A program made the translations under genes and the position numbers. A DNA stretch of 64,000 bases. Origin: Streptomyces sp. R44 (GTDB taxonomy: Bacteria > Actinomycetota > Actinomycetes > Streptomycetales > Streptomycetaceae). The notes beneath the pieces were generated by a model that worked only from the letters and a program-made list of their open reading frames with translations, did not search any database and was not told the DNA's origin. Shown here piece after piece: positions 41,193-52,148 of the stretch; within the stretch, counting starts at the first letter, position 1, and every line of letters begins with the position of its first letter. The DNA is taken from positions 4,898,001 to 4,962,000 of the forward strand of contig NZ_CP163444.1 of the NCBI RefSeq assembly GCF_041053105.1. Reading direction: 5' to 3'.

Positions 41193-42644
41193 GTGACGCA
41201 GAACGGACAGGGTCCGGAGCATGGCGGCGGTCAGCCGTGGGGCGGCGCCTGGGGTCCCGCAGGTGGCCAGCAGGGCGGCCAGCAGGGCGGGCAGCCGCTG
41301 CCGCCCGCGCAGCCGCTGCCCCCGGAGGCGCCGCAGGGCGCCGCCGACATGCAGTCCACCCAGTACCTGCCGCCGATACCGCCGCAGCAGGCCCCGCCGC
41401 AGCCCGGCTACGGCTACCCGGGCCCCGGCGCCCCGGCCGCCGCCGACATGCAGGCGACCCAGCACATCGCCCCGGTCCCCGGCGGGATGCCCCCGGTGCA
41501 GCCGCCGCAGCCGGGCGGGATGCCGCCGGCGCAGGCCGCCCCCCAGCCGGGGTACGGCTACCCCGGTCCGGGCGCTCCGGCCGCCCCGCAGCCCGGCTAC
41601 GGCTACCCGGGCCCCGGCGCCCCGGCCGCCGGCGACATGCAGGCCACGCAGCACATGGCGCCGGTGCCGCCGCAGCAGGGCGGGGGCTCCGACACCCAGT
41701 TCCTCGGCACGGGCCCGCTCGCCCACCAGGGGCCCGCCGCCCCGGCCGGCGCCTCGGACGCCACCCAGTACATGGCCCCCGTGCCGGCGCAGACGCCCGG
41801 TGAGCGGCAGCCGCCCGCCGAGTTCGACAGCCTCTTCCGTACGGAGGCCCCGCGGCCGCCCCAGCAGCCGCACGCGCCGCAGGGCTACCAGCAGCCGGGC
41901 CCGGCCCCGTACCAGCAGCAGCCTCAGCACCAGCCGCCGCAGCCTCCGCAGCAGTTCGGTTTCCAGGACGCCTACTACGACGACGAGGAGCCCGAACCGC
42001 GCCGCAAGTCGCCGCTCGCGCTGATCGCCGCCGTCGTCGTCGGCTGCGCGGTCGTCGGCCTCGGCGCCGGCGCGCTGCTCAGCGGCGGGGACGAGGAGAA
42101 GGACCCCAAGACCGGCGGGCAGAACGTGGCGGCCAGCTCCGCCGCGCCGTCCGCCTCGGGGCAGCAGCCCTCGGAGAAGCCGGCCGATCCGGCGGAGCCG
42201 CAGGCGCAGGAGCTCAGCAAGCTCCTCGCGACCAGCAGCAGCAGCCGTCAGACGGTGATCGACTCGGTCGCGTCCATCAACCAGTGCAAGAACCTCGACA
42301 AGGCCGGGAGCGATCTGCGGGGCGCCGCCGAGCAGCGCCGCGGGCTGATCACCCAGCTCCAGGCGCTGTCGGTCGACAAGATCCCGGACAACGCCGCGCT
42401 GACGGCGGCGCTCACCCAGGCCTGGCAGGCCTCTGCCGCCGCCGACGACCACTACGCGGCCTGGGCCGACCAGATGAAGAACAAGAAGGCCTGCAAGGGC
42501 GGCCACGCCCGCTCGACCAGCCAGAAGGCCGCGGGCGACGCGAAGAGCGGCGAGGCCAGTGCCGCGAAGAAGACGGCGGCCGGGCTGTGGAACCCGACCG
42601 CCGTGAAGTACGGCCTCGACAAGCGGAGCTGGACGCAGCTCTGA
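41193..42644 (+). CDS. Pro/Gln-rich membrane-anchored protein with TQ repeats
   Basis: 483 residues. The long cytoplasmic N-terminus (1-270) has repeated PQPGYGYPGPGAPA and at least four copies of a TQ(Y/H)xxPxP motif; then one membrane helix (about 278-298, LALIAAVVVGCAVVGLGAGA), a disordered linker and a helical extracellular C-terminal domain from about 335 with one Cys pair (QCKN, KACKGG). No enzyme motif. GTG 41193 is preferred because GGGAG lies seven bases upstream; GTG 41181 is possible. The TQ motifs look like phospho-Thr sites for FHA-domain binding. Confidence 0.7.
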   Translation: MTQNGQGPEHGGGQPWGGAWGPAGGQQGGQQGGQPLPPAQPLPPEAPQGAADMQSTQYLPPIPPQQAPPQPGYGYPGPGAPAAADMQATQHIAPVPGGMPPVQPPQPGGMPPAQAAPQPGYGYPGPGAPAAPQPGYGYPGPGAPAAGDMQATQHMAPVPPQQGGGSDTQFLGTGPLAHQGPAAPAGASDATQYMAPVPAQTPGERQPPAEFDSLFRTEAPRPPQQPHAPQGYQQPGPAPYQQQPQHQPPQPPQQFGFQDAYYDDEEPEPRRKSPLALIAAVVVGCAVVGLGAGALLSGGDEEKDPKTGGQNVAASSAAPSASGQQPSEKPADPAEPQAQELSKLLATSSSSRQTVIDSVASINQCKNLDKAGSDLRGAAEQRRGLITQLQALSVDKIPDNAALTAALTQAWQASAAADDHYAAWADQMKNKKACKGGHARSTSQKAAGDAKSGEASAAKKTAAGLWNPTAVKYGLDKRSWTQL

Positions 42645-42666
42645 GCCGGATCGGCTCCGAGCAGGG

Positions 42667-43944
42667 TTACGGGGTGCTGAGGACGGTCTCGCCGACGTCG
42701 ACGAAACCGGGCTTCTGCGCCACGAGCCGCCCCTGGCGCACCACCTGGAACGTCACCTCGTGGTTGACGATCCGGGTGAAGCCGGGGGCGCCGAGCAGGT
42801 CCTCGTACTTCCAGCGCAGGCTGGGGGTGAGGCCGCCGGTGTCGATCTGCTCGCCCCGGTCGAGGGCGTGGGTGATCTGCCCGGCCGTGATCGTGTCCTC
42901 GTCGAGGGACTCGATGACGTCCTTGAGGACCGTGTACGCGATCCAGGTGGTCTGTACGCCGGTGTCGGCCGGGTCGACCCGGTTGTCGGCGAAGGCGTGC
43001 TCCTGGATGACCTTGCGCATCGGCGCCCAGCTCTCGTCGCCCGCCGCCGGGTACCAGCCGGTGACGAACGCGCCCTCGAAGGGGCTGTGGGCGCCGCCGG
43101 TGCGGTCGATGACGGGCTGGTCGACGCTGCCGAGGACCGAGGAGATCCGGACGGTGTCGCGCTTCTTCTCCTCCTGCTGCGCGGGGAGCCGGCGGAAGGA
43201 GTCGAAGAAGGTCTGGGTCCGCTCGCCGAGGACGGCGGTCACGCAGCCCTTCTCGTCACCGGCCCGGGTGCGGGCGCGGCCTGCCTGCTGGGTGTACTCG
43301 GCGGCGTCCTCCATGGCCGGGATGTCGACGGCGCTGCGGTGACTCGCCTTGCGCAGGCCGGAGTTGAGGAGGTCGGGGAGCTTGTCCCCGGCGGTGGTGT
43401 CGGGGCGGACGAGGGAGACCTTCTCGCAGGAGTCGGCGAGCTGCATGCCGTGCCCGGCGACGAGCGAGGCCACCCCGCCGTTGACGGGGTACGAGAGCGG
43501 GCTCGTGAACTCGTCCTCCGCGATGCCGTAGCCGCCGATGTACGGGATGTCCGCGGCCTCCAGGGGGGCCATGAAGGCGCGGCCGTTCTGGCTGTACGAG
43601 CCGACGACGGCGACCGCCTTCTCGCGGACCGCGCGGCGGGCGCAGGCGGCGGCGCCGGCGCTGGAGTTCTGTTCGTTGCAGGTGAGGACGCGCAGCTCGT
43701 GCCCGTTGATGCCGCCCTGGGAGTTGACCCACCGGGCGAAGGTCTGCGCCATGGCAGGCATTCCGGGCATATTGGTCGCTCGGGTCTGGTCGGGGGCCCA
43801 GGTCATCACCGTGACGGGCTCCCTGGAGCCCCCCGTGGCCCCAGGGAGCACGCCACACCCGGTGAGCAGCGACGCTCCGGCCGCCGCGGTCGTGACATGC
43901 GCGAGGAGTGAGGTCAGTCGCCTACCGGTCATGGGCATGCACAT
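42667..43944 (-). CDS. Lipoprotein, periplasmic-binding-protein type I (ABC substrate-binding)
   Basis: 425 residues. Lipobox SLLTGC near residue 30 of a lipoprotein signal. The mature protein has the Leu/Ile/Val-binding-protein-like fold: QTFARWVNSQGGINGHELRV, AACARRAVREKAVAVVGSYS and AFVTGWYPA. No permease or ATPase gene is nearby, so it may be an orphan receptor for a distant transporter or sensor. ATG 43944 has GAGG upstream; two further in-frame ATGs follow. Confidence 0.82.
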   Translation of the reverse strand: MCMPMTGRRLTSLLAHVTTAAAGASLLTGCGVLPGATGGSREPVTVMTWAPDQTRATNMPGMPAMAQTFARWVNSQGGINGHELRVLTCNEQNSSAGAAACARRAVREKAVAVVGSYSQNGRAFMAPLEAADIPYIGGYGIAEDEFTSPLSYPVNGGVASLVAGHGMQLADSCEKVSLVRPDTTAGDKLPDLLNSGLRKASHRSAVDIPAMEDAAEYTQQAGRARTRAGDEKGCVTAVLGERTQTFFDSFRRLPAQQEEKKRDTVRISSVLGSVDQPVIDRTGGAHSPFEGAFVTGWYPAAGDESWAPMRKVIQEHAFADNRVDPADTGVQTTWIAYTVLKDVIESLDEDTITAGQITHALDRGEQIDTGGLTPSLRWKYEDLLGAPGFTRIVNHEVTFQVVRQGRLVAQKPGFVDVGETVLSTP

Positions 43945-44076
43945 TTCCGCCTCACGGGTAACGCGGGAGTGAGCACGGTTCAACGGGGGGTGACGTGAAG
44001 GTGAATTGCGGGGGCGGGCGATCGGATGGGGAGGGGGCGAGTCCGCTTACCGGACAAGGAAACGTACGATCGAACG

Positions 44077-44592
44077 ATGTCCAGTCCAGTCCCCGGTTCG
44101 GTCTCCGGTTCGGTTAACTCTTCCCGTCGCGGCCGTCGCTCCTCCACCATGGGCGGCATGCCGCTCAACGACATGCCGTGGTGGCGCTGGCGCAGCAACG
44201 CGCGCTCGGCGCTGCACATGCTCTCCGACCCCGGATTCCACGAGACGACCTGGCTGGCCGGCCAGGACGGGTACGGCGACGTCACCGACGCCGTCTACCG
44301 CCTCGTCGAGGACACCTGGCTCGACAACTGGTCCGCCGAGAAGTACGTCGGCTCGATCTTCCGGGACTCCGGCGAGGCCGCCCTCGTCGACGTCGCCGTC
44401 CTCCGCGTGCTGCGGATCATGCACCAGGTGGGCCCGGACGCCCCCTTCTCGGCGTACATGCAGCACCCGGGCTGGCCGGAGGCCGTACGGGCCGCCCGCG
44501 AGGCCCACGTCCGCCTCGCCCAGGCCGACGGCGAGGACCCCGACACACCCCCGCGCTCCCTCGATGTGCTCCATATCATGACGCGGTCCTGA
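44077..44592 (+). CDS. Conserved hypothetical protein
   Basis: 171 residues: a Ser/Val/Arg-rich start (1-22), then a compact domain MPWWRWRSNARSALHMLSDP with many aromatic residues, helical throughout and without membrane segments or known catalytic motifs. I do not recognise the family. ATG 44077. Followed after 59 bases by purU in the same direction. Confidence 0.7.
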   Translation: MSSPVPGSVSGSVNSSRRGRRSSTMGGMPLNDMPWWRWRSNARSALHMLSDPGFHETTWLAGQDGYGDVTDAVYRLVEDTWLDNWSAEKYVGSIFRDSGEAALVDVAVLRVLRIMHQVGPDAPFSAYMQHPGWPEAVRAAREAHVRLAQADGEDPDTPPRSLDVLHIMTRS

Positions 44593-44651
44593 GGCGTTCC
44601 GCCTGGCGGACGGTGGTCCTCCCGGCGGGACGCTTGTGGCAGGCTGACGGG

Positions 44652-45503
44652 ATGACCGACCAGTACGTCCTCACCCTCTCCTGCCCCGACAAGCAGGGCA
44701 TCGTGCACGCCGTGTCGAGCTACCTCTTCATCACCGGCTGCAACATCGAGGACAGCCAGCAGTTCGGAGACCGCGACACGGGTCTCTTCTTCATGCGGGT
44801 CCACTTCTCGGCCGAGGCCCCCGTGACGGTCGAAAAGCTCCGGGCGAGCTTCGCCGCCGTCGGCGACGCCTACGCGATGGACTGGCAGATCAACCGAGCC
44901 GACCAGCCGATGCGGGTCGTGCTCATGGTCTCGAAGTTCGGCCACTGCCTGAACGACCTGCTGTTCCGGTCGCGGATCGGGGCGCTGCCGGTGGAGATCG
45001 TCGCCGTCGTCTCCAACCACCGGGACTTCGAGGAGCTGGTGGGCTCGTACGGGATCCCGTTCCGGCACATCCCGGTGACGAAGGAGAACAAGCCGGAGGC
45101 GGAGGCGGAGCTCCTCGACCTCGTCCGGTCCGAGAACGTCGAGCTGGTCGTCCTGGCCCGCTACATGCAGGTCCTCTCCGACGACCTCTGCAAGCAGCTC
45201 TCCGGGCGGATCATCAACATCCACCACTCCTTCCTCCCCAGCTTCAAGGGCGCCAAGCCCTACCACCAGGCGCACGCGCGCGGCGTGAAGCTCATCGGCG
45301 CGACGGCGCACTATGTGACGGCCGACCTCGACGAGGGCCCGATCATCGAGCAGGAGGTCGAGCGGGTGGGCCACGAGGTGACGCCGGACCAGCTGGTGGC
45401 GATCGGGCGGGACGTCGAGTGCCAGGCGCTGGCGCGGGCCGTCAAGTGGCACGCGGAACGCCGAATCCTCCTGAACGGCCGCCGCACGGTCGTCTTCGCG
45501 TAG
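44652..45503 (+). CDS. purU: Formyltetrahydrofolate deformylase
   Basis: 283 residues. It hydrolyses 10-formyl-THF to formate and THF, balancing one-carbon units. The N-terminal ACT domain (1-80) has LSCPDKQGIVHAVSSYL; the formyltransferase-like domain has NIHHSFLPSFKGAKPYHQAH near 195 with the catalytic Asn/His, and GATAHYVTADLDEGPIIEQE near 218 with the catalytic Asp. Standard length. ATG 44652. Confidence 0.95.
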   Translation: MTDQYVLTLSCPDKQGIVHAVSSYLFITGCNIEDSQQFGDRDTGLFFMRVHFSAEAPVTVEKLRASFAAVGDAYAMDWQINRADQPMRVVLMVSKFGHCLNDLLFRSRIGALPVEIVAVVSNHRDFEELVGSYGIPFRHIPVTKENKPEAEAELLDLVRSENVELVVLARYMQVLSDDLCKQLSGRIINIHHSFLPSFKGAKPYHQAHARGVKLIGATAHYVTADLDEGPIIEQEVERVGHEVTPDQLVAIGRDVECQALARAVKWHAERRILLNGRRTVVFA

Positions 45504-45508
45504 CCCCC

Positions 45509-45732
45509 GTTGTGGGCTGCGCCCACCCCACGTGTGGGCAATCGTCCCGCAGGGCGGGACGGGTGGGCACACGGGACGGCGCCCTCAGCGGCGCCTCCGC
45601 GTTCCGAGCCTGGACCCGCACCACCGGCTCGGTGCACGGGGTGCGGGTCCAGGCGTGGAAGCCTCTGGCGCCGGCAAGGGCGCCGTCCGTTGTGCCCACC
45701 CGTTCCGCCCCAGCGGAACGATTGCCCACAAC
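45509..45732. repeat. Dispersed long-hairpin repeat, copy at 45.5 kb
   Basis: It starts with GTTGTGGGCTGCGCCCAC (45509-45526), then GTGTGGGCAATCGTCCCGC (from 45532). It ends with the short hairpin GTTGTGCCCACC ... GCGGAACGATTGCCCACAAC (45689-45732). Inside, GGACGGCGCCCT pairs with AGGGCGCCGTCC and CCTGGACCCGCACC with GGTGCGGGTCCAGG, so the whole element forms one long imperfect stem. Other copies are at 57055 and 62780. Confidence 0.75.
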
Positions 45733-45746
45733 GGGGGGCCCGGGCC

Positions 45747-47006
45747 CTACAGCCGGCTCAGGGACGCCGCTGCCGACAGGACGTCGCGGATCGCCTCCCG
45801 GTCCCCGTCCTGCCCCGCCGCCGCCTCCTCCGGCGTGATGTGCCCGGCCACCAGCTGGCAGAACTCCACCCCGTCCATCGCGACCTGCGCCACCGCCCGC
45901 TCCGGGGAGCCGAGGGCCGCCGGGGAGTCCAGGGAGATGTACCAGTGGCCGCCGCCCGCGCCCTCCACCTCCAGGTGGAGCGAGCGGCCGGGCGCGCCCG
46001 CGGCGACGAGTTCCTTGGCGGGGCCGGCCAGGCCCGTGCGGCGGCGGTTCGCGAGGGCCGCCGGGAGCTGCCGGGCCGCGAGGTCGATCATGCCGTGCAG
46101 GTGCGCCCCGCTGGGCGGCGCGTACGGGTAGGCGACCGCCGTCGCGATGTCGTCCGCGTGCAGCCAGCACTCGAAGGCCCGCTCCAGGAGGGAGTCCCGG
46201 AGCGGGAGGGCGAAGTCCTTGTAGCCGACCGTCAGGTCCGCCACGCCCCGCCCCGCGAACGCGACCGTACGGATCAGCGCGTGCGACTGGTCCCGCCACG
46301 GACCGCGGAGGGACCGGTTCGGCGGCCGGTCCAGGGCCGACCAGAACGCTTCCGTCCGATCCGTCGGGGACAGCTCCGGGACCCCGGCGCCGAGCGGGTC
46401 GTCCAGGCCGAGGGCGGCCGACACCAGGCCGTCCACCGCCAGGAGGTGTCCGATGACCGCCGCGACGGTCGCCTTGCGGCGCACCACGCGGTCCTCCTCG
46501 TACCACTTGAGCCGTACCGGCGCGTGCCACTCGGACTCGCCGATGTCCCGGAGGAGCGCGTCGAGCCGGGCGGTCTCGGCGTCGTAGGGCGTGACCCAGT
46601 CGGGGACGGGGATGCGGGCGGGGCGGCGGCCCAGGCAGTTCTCCAGGACCCGGGAGCGGAGCAGCGGGTCGAGGTCCAGGTCGCGGTCCTCGTGGAGGAG
46701 CGCGACGGCGTCGCGGAGCCGGAGGGCCTCGTCGGCGCAGGGCGCGCACCCGGTGAGGTGGTTCTCGACGGCCTTGGTCTCGCCGGTGGAGCACGCCGAG
46801 AGCGCCCAGGCCCCGAGCAGGGACTTGAGCACGTTGTGGCTGAGGTCCGGTACTTCCGGCTCCTCCGGCTCCTCCGGCTCCTCCACCTCCTCCGGCTCAC
46901 GGGGCAGCGGTGCCGTCAGGTCCGCGTGGTCGTCGGCGGACCGGCGCGGTCCCGGTATCCAGGGGGCGCGTGCGACGTCGTCGCCGTCGCCGTTCGCCCC
47001 GGTCAC
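45747..47006 (-). CDS. Zinc-finger anti-sigma factor fused to a maleylpyruvate-isomerase-like domain
   Basis: 419 residues. After an acidic repeat (EEPEEP, residues 40-52) comes a ZAS-type zinc finger: His57, His83, Cys87, Cys90 (ENHLTGCAPC), with Cys72 nearby. From about 140 a mycothiol-dependent DinB/MDMPI domain follows, with metal-ligand candidates His187 and the Glu279/His283 pair in FECWLHADDI, then a C-terminal MDMPI-type domain. Its GTG overlaps the stop of the ECF sigma gene (GTGA), so it is very likely that sigma factor's anti-sigma. It is cytoplasmic, with no membrane helix. Confidence 0.85.
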   Translation of the reverse strand: MTGANGDGDDVARAPWIPGPRRSADDHADLTAPLPREPEEVEEPEEPEEPEVPDLSHNVLKSLLGAWALSACSTGETKAVENHLTGCAPCADEALRLRDAVALLHEDRDLDLDPLLRSRVLENCLGRRPARIPVPDWVTPYDAETARLDALLRDIGESEWHAPVRLKWYEEDRVVRRKATVAAVIGHLLAVDGLVSAALGLDDPLGAGVPELSPTDRTEAFWSALDRPPNRSLRGPWRDQSHALIRTVAFAGRGVADLTVGYKDFALPLRDSLLERAFECWLHADDIATAVAYPYAPPSGAHLHGMIDLAARQLPAALANRRRTGLAGPAKELVAAGAPGRSLHLEVEGAGGGHWYISLDSPAALGSPERAVAQVAMDGVEFCQLVAGHITPEEAAAGQDGDREAIRDVLSAAASLSRL

Positions 47007-47584
47007 GGTGTCCGTCCGTAGCCGGGCGGCGAGGACCCTTCGAGCGGCCGGGTGTTCGCGGAGGAGAGCAGCTGGAGGCCGAGGCGGAGGCGCCGGCGGG
47101 CCTCGTCCTCGGTGACGCCGAGGTCGGCGGCGGTCTGCCGGTAGTCGCGCCGCTGGAAGTACGCCAGTTCGAGCGCGGCCCGCAGCGGGGCGGGCATGGA
47201 GGTCACGATGTAGTCGGCGCGGGCGGCGACCGAGGCCCGGTGGACCTTCTGCTCCAGTTCCTCGGCGGAGCCGAGCCCCGTCTCCGCGTACGCCAGGGTC
47301 TCGGCCTGCCGCAGCCGGTGCACGGCCTGCCGCTGGGTCAGCTTGGCGACCCACGAGCGCATGTTGCCCTGCTTCGGGTCGTACGAGTCGGGGTTCTCCC
47401 AGATGTAGCCGAAGACCTCGCGGGTGACCTGGTCGGCCGCCGCGTCGTCGTCGAGGACCCGGTGGGCGAGGCTGTGCACGAGGGCGGCGAACCGGTCGTA
47501 GAACTCGCCGAGGGCGGCGGCTTCTCCGCGCGCCAGCCGCTGCTGCATCCTGCGGTCCCAGCGCGGTGGTGTGTCCATCGCCAT
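47003..47584 (-). CDS. ECF-type RNA polymerase sigma factor
   Basis: 193 residues. Region 2 (about 12-80) contains FYDRFAALVHSLAHRVL and QGNMRSWVAKLTQRQAV; region 4 (about 115-170) contains MPAPLRAALELAYFQRRDYR with the HTH AADLGVTEDEARRRLRLGLQ. It binds core RNA polymerase. ATG 47584 has GGAGG upstream. It is co-translated with its putative anti-sigma and divergent from an anti-sigma antagonist gene (142 bases apart). Confidence 0.92.
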   Translation of the reverse strand: MAMDTPPRWDRRMQQRLARGEAAALGEFYDRFAALVHSLAHRVLDDDAAADQVTREVFGYIWENPDSYDPKQGNMRSWVAKLTQRQAVHRLRQAETLAYAETGLGSAEELEQKVHRASVAARADYIVTSMPAPLRAALELAYFQRRDYRQTAADLGVTEDEARRRLRLGLQLLSSANTRPLEGSSPPGYGRTP

Positions 47585-48101
47585 GAGGGCCTCCGTCCCG
47601 GTTCTCCTCCAAAGTAATGCGCCGCTCGGACAGCGCACTCCTGTTTGCCGCAAGTGCGCCCTTGACGCGGATGCGGATGGTAAGGAAAGCGTCATCCCTC
47701 ACGCCGGGGGTTTCGCGGCCTGCTCGTGGGGCAGGCGGCGTCCGTGACGACGATCGATGTCGACGAGGACGAGCACGGCCCCTGGACGGTTCTCCGCGTC
47801 CGGGGGGAACTGGACCTGGTCACCTCCCCCCTGATACGCCGACGTGTCCACGACGCCGTCGCGGGCGGCCGCCACGATCTGGTGATCGACCTGTCGGCCG
47901 TGCGGTTCTGCGACTCCAGCGGTGTCGGCGTGCTGATCGCGTCGCGCCGGCTGCTCCGCTCCTGCGGCGGCCGGCTGCGCCTGATCCTGCCCGTGGACGC
48001 CGCGGACCGGGACGGCGGGCACGTCGGCCGGGTGCTCTCGGCGCTGGGCGTGCGGCGTCTCTTCGACGTGTACGAGGACGTGCCGGAGGCCCTCGCGGAG
48101 G

Positions 48102-49619
<1,518 letters not shown>

Positions 49620-49651
49620 GACCGTACTCCTCTCGTCCGTACTCCTCATGG

Positions 49652-49666
49652 CTGACGTTCCGTCAG
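49652..49666. promoter_or_regulatory. Shared operator CTGACG-N3-CGTCAG, copy 1
   Basis: CTGACGTTCCGTCAG, perfect palindrome with a 3-base centre, 33 bases upstream of the synthetase start. The same site recurs before three other units of the region. Confidence 0.65.
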
Positions 49667-49727
49667 ATCGTGCGGTGAGCGTAGAGGTCGGGCGCTTGTC
49701 GGTCCAGGGGTGCGGGGCTAGCCTGAT

Positions 49728-49745
49728 CCCGTCAGATCTGACGGG
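49728..49745. promoter_or_regulatory. Inverted-order operator before the amidohydrolase operon
   Basis: CCCGTCAGATCTGACGGG is a perfect 18-base palindrome made of the same half-sites in the opposite order (CGTCAG then CTGACG). It lies 73 bases before the start at 49818. Confidence 0.55.
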
Positions 49746-49817
49746 TCATCAGAAACGGGCCGGAAGCGGTCCGCCGTAACGGGCCGCGAACGGTCCGCCG
49801 AATCCGGGAGAGGCTCC

Positions 49818-51008
49818 ATGACGGAACTGCCCCGCATCATCAGCGTCGACGACCACGTGATCGAGCCCGCCCACCTCTTCGAGACCTGGCTCCCGAAGAA
49901 GTACCGCGACCGCGGGCCGCAGCCCCTCACGGCCGGCATCGGCGAGCTCGCCTACGTCGCCGGCAAGTACCAGATCACGATGGACCCCGAAGGCCCGCCC
50001 ACGGACTGGTGGATCTACGAGGACCTCAAGTTCCCGTACAAGCGGAACATCGCCGCCGTCGGCTTCGACCGCGACGACATGACCCTGGAGGGGATCACAC
50101 GGGAGGAGATGCGCCGCGGCTGCTGGGACCCGGCCGCCCGTCTCAAGGACATGGACCTCAACCACGTCGAGGCCTCCCTCTGCTTCCCCACCTTCCCCCG
50201 CTTCTGCGGGCAGACCTTCGCCGAGGCCCACGACAAGGAGGTCGCCCTCGCCTGCGTCCGCGCCTACAACGACTGGATGGTCGAGGAGTGGTGCGGGGAC
50301 AGCGGGGGCCGGCTGATCCCGCTCTGCATCATCCCGCTCTGGGACATCGACCTGGCCGTCGCCGAGATCCGGCGCAACGCCGCGCGCGGGGTCAAGGCCG
50401 TCACCTTCTCCGAGATCCCGACGCACCTCGGGCTCCCGTCGATCCACTCCGGGTACTGGGATCCCTTCTTCGCCGTCTGCCAGGAGACCGGGACGGTGGT
50501 GAACATGCACATCGGCTCCAGCAGCCAGATGCCGGCCGCCTCCCCCGACGCCCCGCCCGCCGTCCAGGCCTCGCTGAGCTTCAACAACGCCATGGCCTCG
50601 ATGATGGACTTCCTGTTCAGCGGGGTGCTCGTGAAGTTCCCGCGGCTCAAGCTCGCCTACAGCGAGGGCCAGATGGGCTGGATCCCCTACGCCCTCGAAC
50701 GCGCCGACGACGTCTGGGAGGAGCACCGGGCCTGGGGCGGGGTCCGCGACCTCATCCCCGAGCCCCCGTCCACGTACTACTACCGGCAGATCTTCTGCTG
50801 CTTCTTCCGCGACAAGCACGGCATCGCCTCGCTCGACGTGGTGGGACGCGACAACGCCACCTTCGAGACCGACTACCCGCACGTCGACTCGACCTTCCCC
50901 CACACCAAGGAAGTCGCCCTCGACCACGTCCAGGGCCTCGACGACGAGACGATCTACAAACTCATGCGCGGCAACGCCATCCGCATGCTCGGTCTCGGGA
51001 TCGTCTGA
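49818..51008 (+). CDS. Amidohydrolase-family (amidohydrolase_2) hydrolase or decarboxylase
   Basis: 396 residues of the ACMSD-like metal-dependent TIM-barrel group: ISVDDHVIEPAHLFETW at the start (metal site), AGTGTVVNMHIGSSSQMP region near 230, and ETDYPHVDSTFPHT near 350. It could decarboxylate or hydrolyse a ring intermediate. ATG 49818. The stop overlaps the next ATG by one base (TGATG), so it leads an operon of three genes. Confidence 0.88.
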   Translation: MTELPRIISVDDHVIEPAHLFETWLPKKYRDRGPQPLTAGIGELAYVAGKYQITMDPEGPPTDWWIYEDLKFPYKRNIAAVGFDRDDMTLEGITREEMRRGCWDPAARLKDMDLNHVEASLCFPTFPRFCGQTFAEAHDKEVALACVRAYNDWMVEEWCGDSGGRLIPLCIIPLWDIDLAVAEIRRNAARGVKAVTFSEIPTHLGLPSIHSGYWDPFFAVCQETGTVVNMHIGSSSQMPAASPDAPPAVQASLSFNNAMASMMDFLFSGVLVKFPRLKLAYSEGQMGWIPYALERADDVWEEHRAWGGVRDLIPEPPSTYYYRQIFCCFFRDKHGIASLDVVGRDNATFETDYPHVDSTFPHTKEVALDHVQGLDDETIYKLMRGNAIRMLGLGIV

Positions 51009-52141
51009 TGGACCTCTCCTGCACGGACGAGGAGGAGGCCTACCGCGCCCGTCTGCGGGAATGGCTCGCCGCCACCCTGCCCGGCCTCCCCGAGCGGCCC
51101 GACCCGCTCGACTGGCCGGCCCGGCGGGCGTACGACTGCGGCTGGCAGCGACGCCTGTACGACGCCGGATACGCCGACACCCACTGGGACGCCTCCCCGA
51201 CCCAGCGCCTCATCTTCCTGGAGGAGACCGAACGCGCCGGCGCGCCCTACGTCGGCGCCAACTTCGTCGGCCTGCTCCACGCCGGCCCCACCATCGCCGC
51301 CGAGGGCACGGAGGCGCAGCGCGCCCGGTGGCTGCCGCCGATCCTGCGCGGCGACGAGGTCTGGTGCCAGGGCTTCAGCGAGCCGGACGCCGGGTCGGAC
51401 CTCGCCTCCCTGCGGACGAAGGCCGTACGGGACGGGGACGCGTACGTCGTCACCGGCCAGAAGATCTGGACCTCGCACGCCGAGGTCGCCGACTGGTGCG
51501 AGCTGCTCGTCCGCACGGACCCCGAGGCCCCCAAGCACCGGGGCATCACCTGGCTCGCCATGCCCATGGACGCCCCCGGCATCACCGTACGGCCGCTGCG
51601 GACCCTCGCCGGGTCCACCGAGTTCGCCGAGGTCTTCCTCGACGAGGTGCGGGTGCCGGTGTCCCACCGGGTCGGGGAGGAGAACGACGGCTGGCGGGTC
51701 ACCATGGTGACCCTGTCCTTCGAGCGCGGCACCGCCTTCGTCGGCGAGGTCGTCGCCTGCCGCCGGCTCCTCGGCGAACTCGCCCGTACGGCCCGGAAGA
51801 ACGGCACCTGGGACGACCCCGTCCTGCGCCGCCGGCTCGGCAGGCTCTCCGCCGAGTTCCAGGCGCTGTGGCGGCTCACGCAGGCCAACGTCAGCGAGGC
51901 CCAGGCGTCGGGCGGGGTGCCCGGGGCCGGCGGGTCGGTCTTCAAACTGCACTACTCGCACGCCCGCCAGGAGCTGTACGACGCGGCCGCCGCCGTCCTC
52001 GGACCCGACGCGCTCGACCTCGGCCGCGACTGGACCCTCGACCGGCTGTCCTCGCTCTCGTACACGATCGCGGCCGGCACCTCCCAGATCCAGCGCAACA
52101 TCGTCGCCGAGCGCATCCTCGGCCTGCCGAAGGGGCGGTGA
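51008..52141 (+). CDS. Acyl-CoA dehydrogenase, first subunit
   Basis: 377 residues. QGFSEPDAGSDLASLRTKAV near residue 118 (FAD contacts), FAEVFLDEVRVPVSHRVGEE near 213 and the C-terminal AAGTSQIQRNIVAERILGL. With the next gene it likely forms the heteromeric FadE pair known in sterol and related side-chain catabolism of actinobacteria (heterotetrameric alpha2beta2 enzymes); that pairing is inferred from adjacency and the short second gene. Confidence 0.9.
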   Translation: MDLSCTDEEEAYRARLREWLAATLPGLPERPDPLDWPARRAYDCGWQRRLYDAGYADTHWDASPTQRLIFLEETERAGAPYVGANFVGLLHAGPTIAAEGTEAQRARWLPPILRGDEVWCQGFSEPDAGSDLASLRTKAVRDGDAYVVTGQKIWTSHAEVADWCELLVRTDPEAPKHRGITWLAMPMDAPGITVRPLRTLAGSTEFAEVFLDEVRVPVSHRVGEENDGWRVTMVTLSFERGTAFVGEVVACRRLLGELARTARKNGTWDDPVLRRRLGRLSAEFQALWRLTQANVSEAQASGGVPGAGGSVFKLHYSHARQELYDAAAAVLGPDALDLGRDWTLDRLSSLSYTIAAGTSQIQRNIVAERILGLPKGR

Positions 52142-52148
52142 CTCTGTC

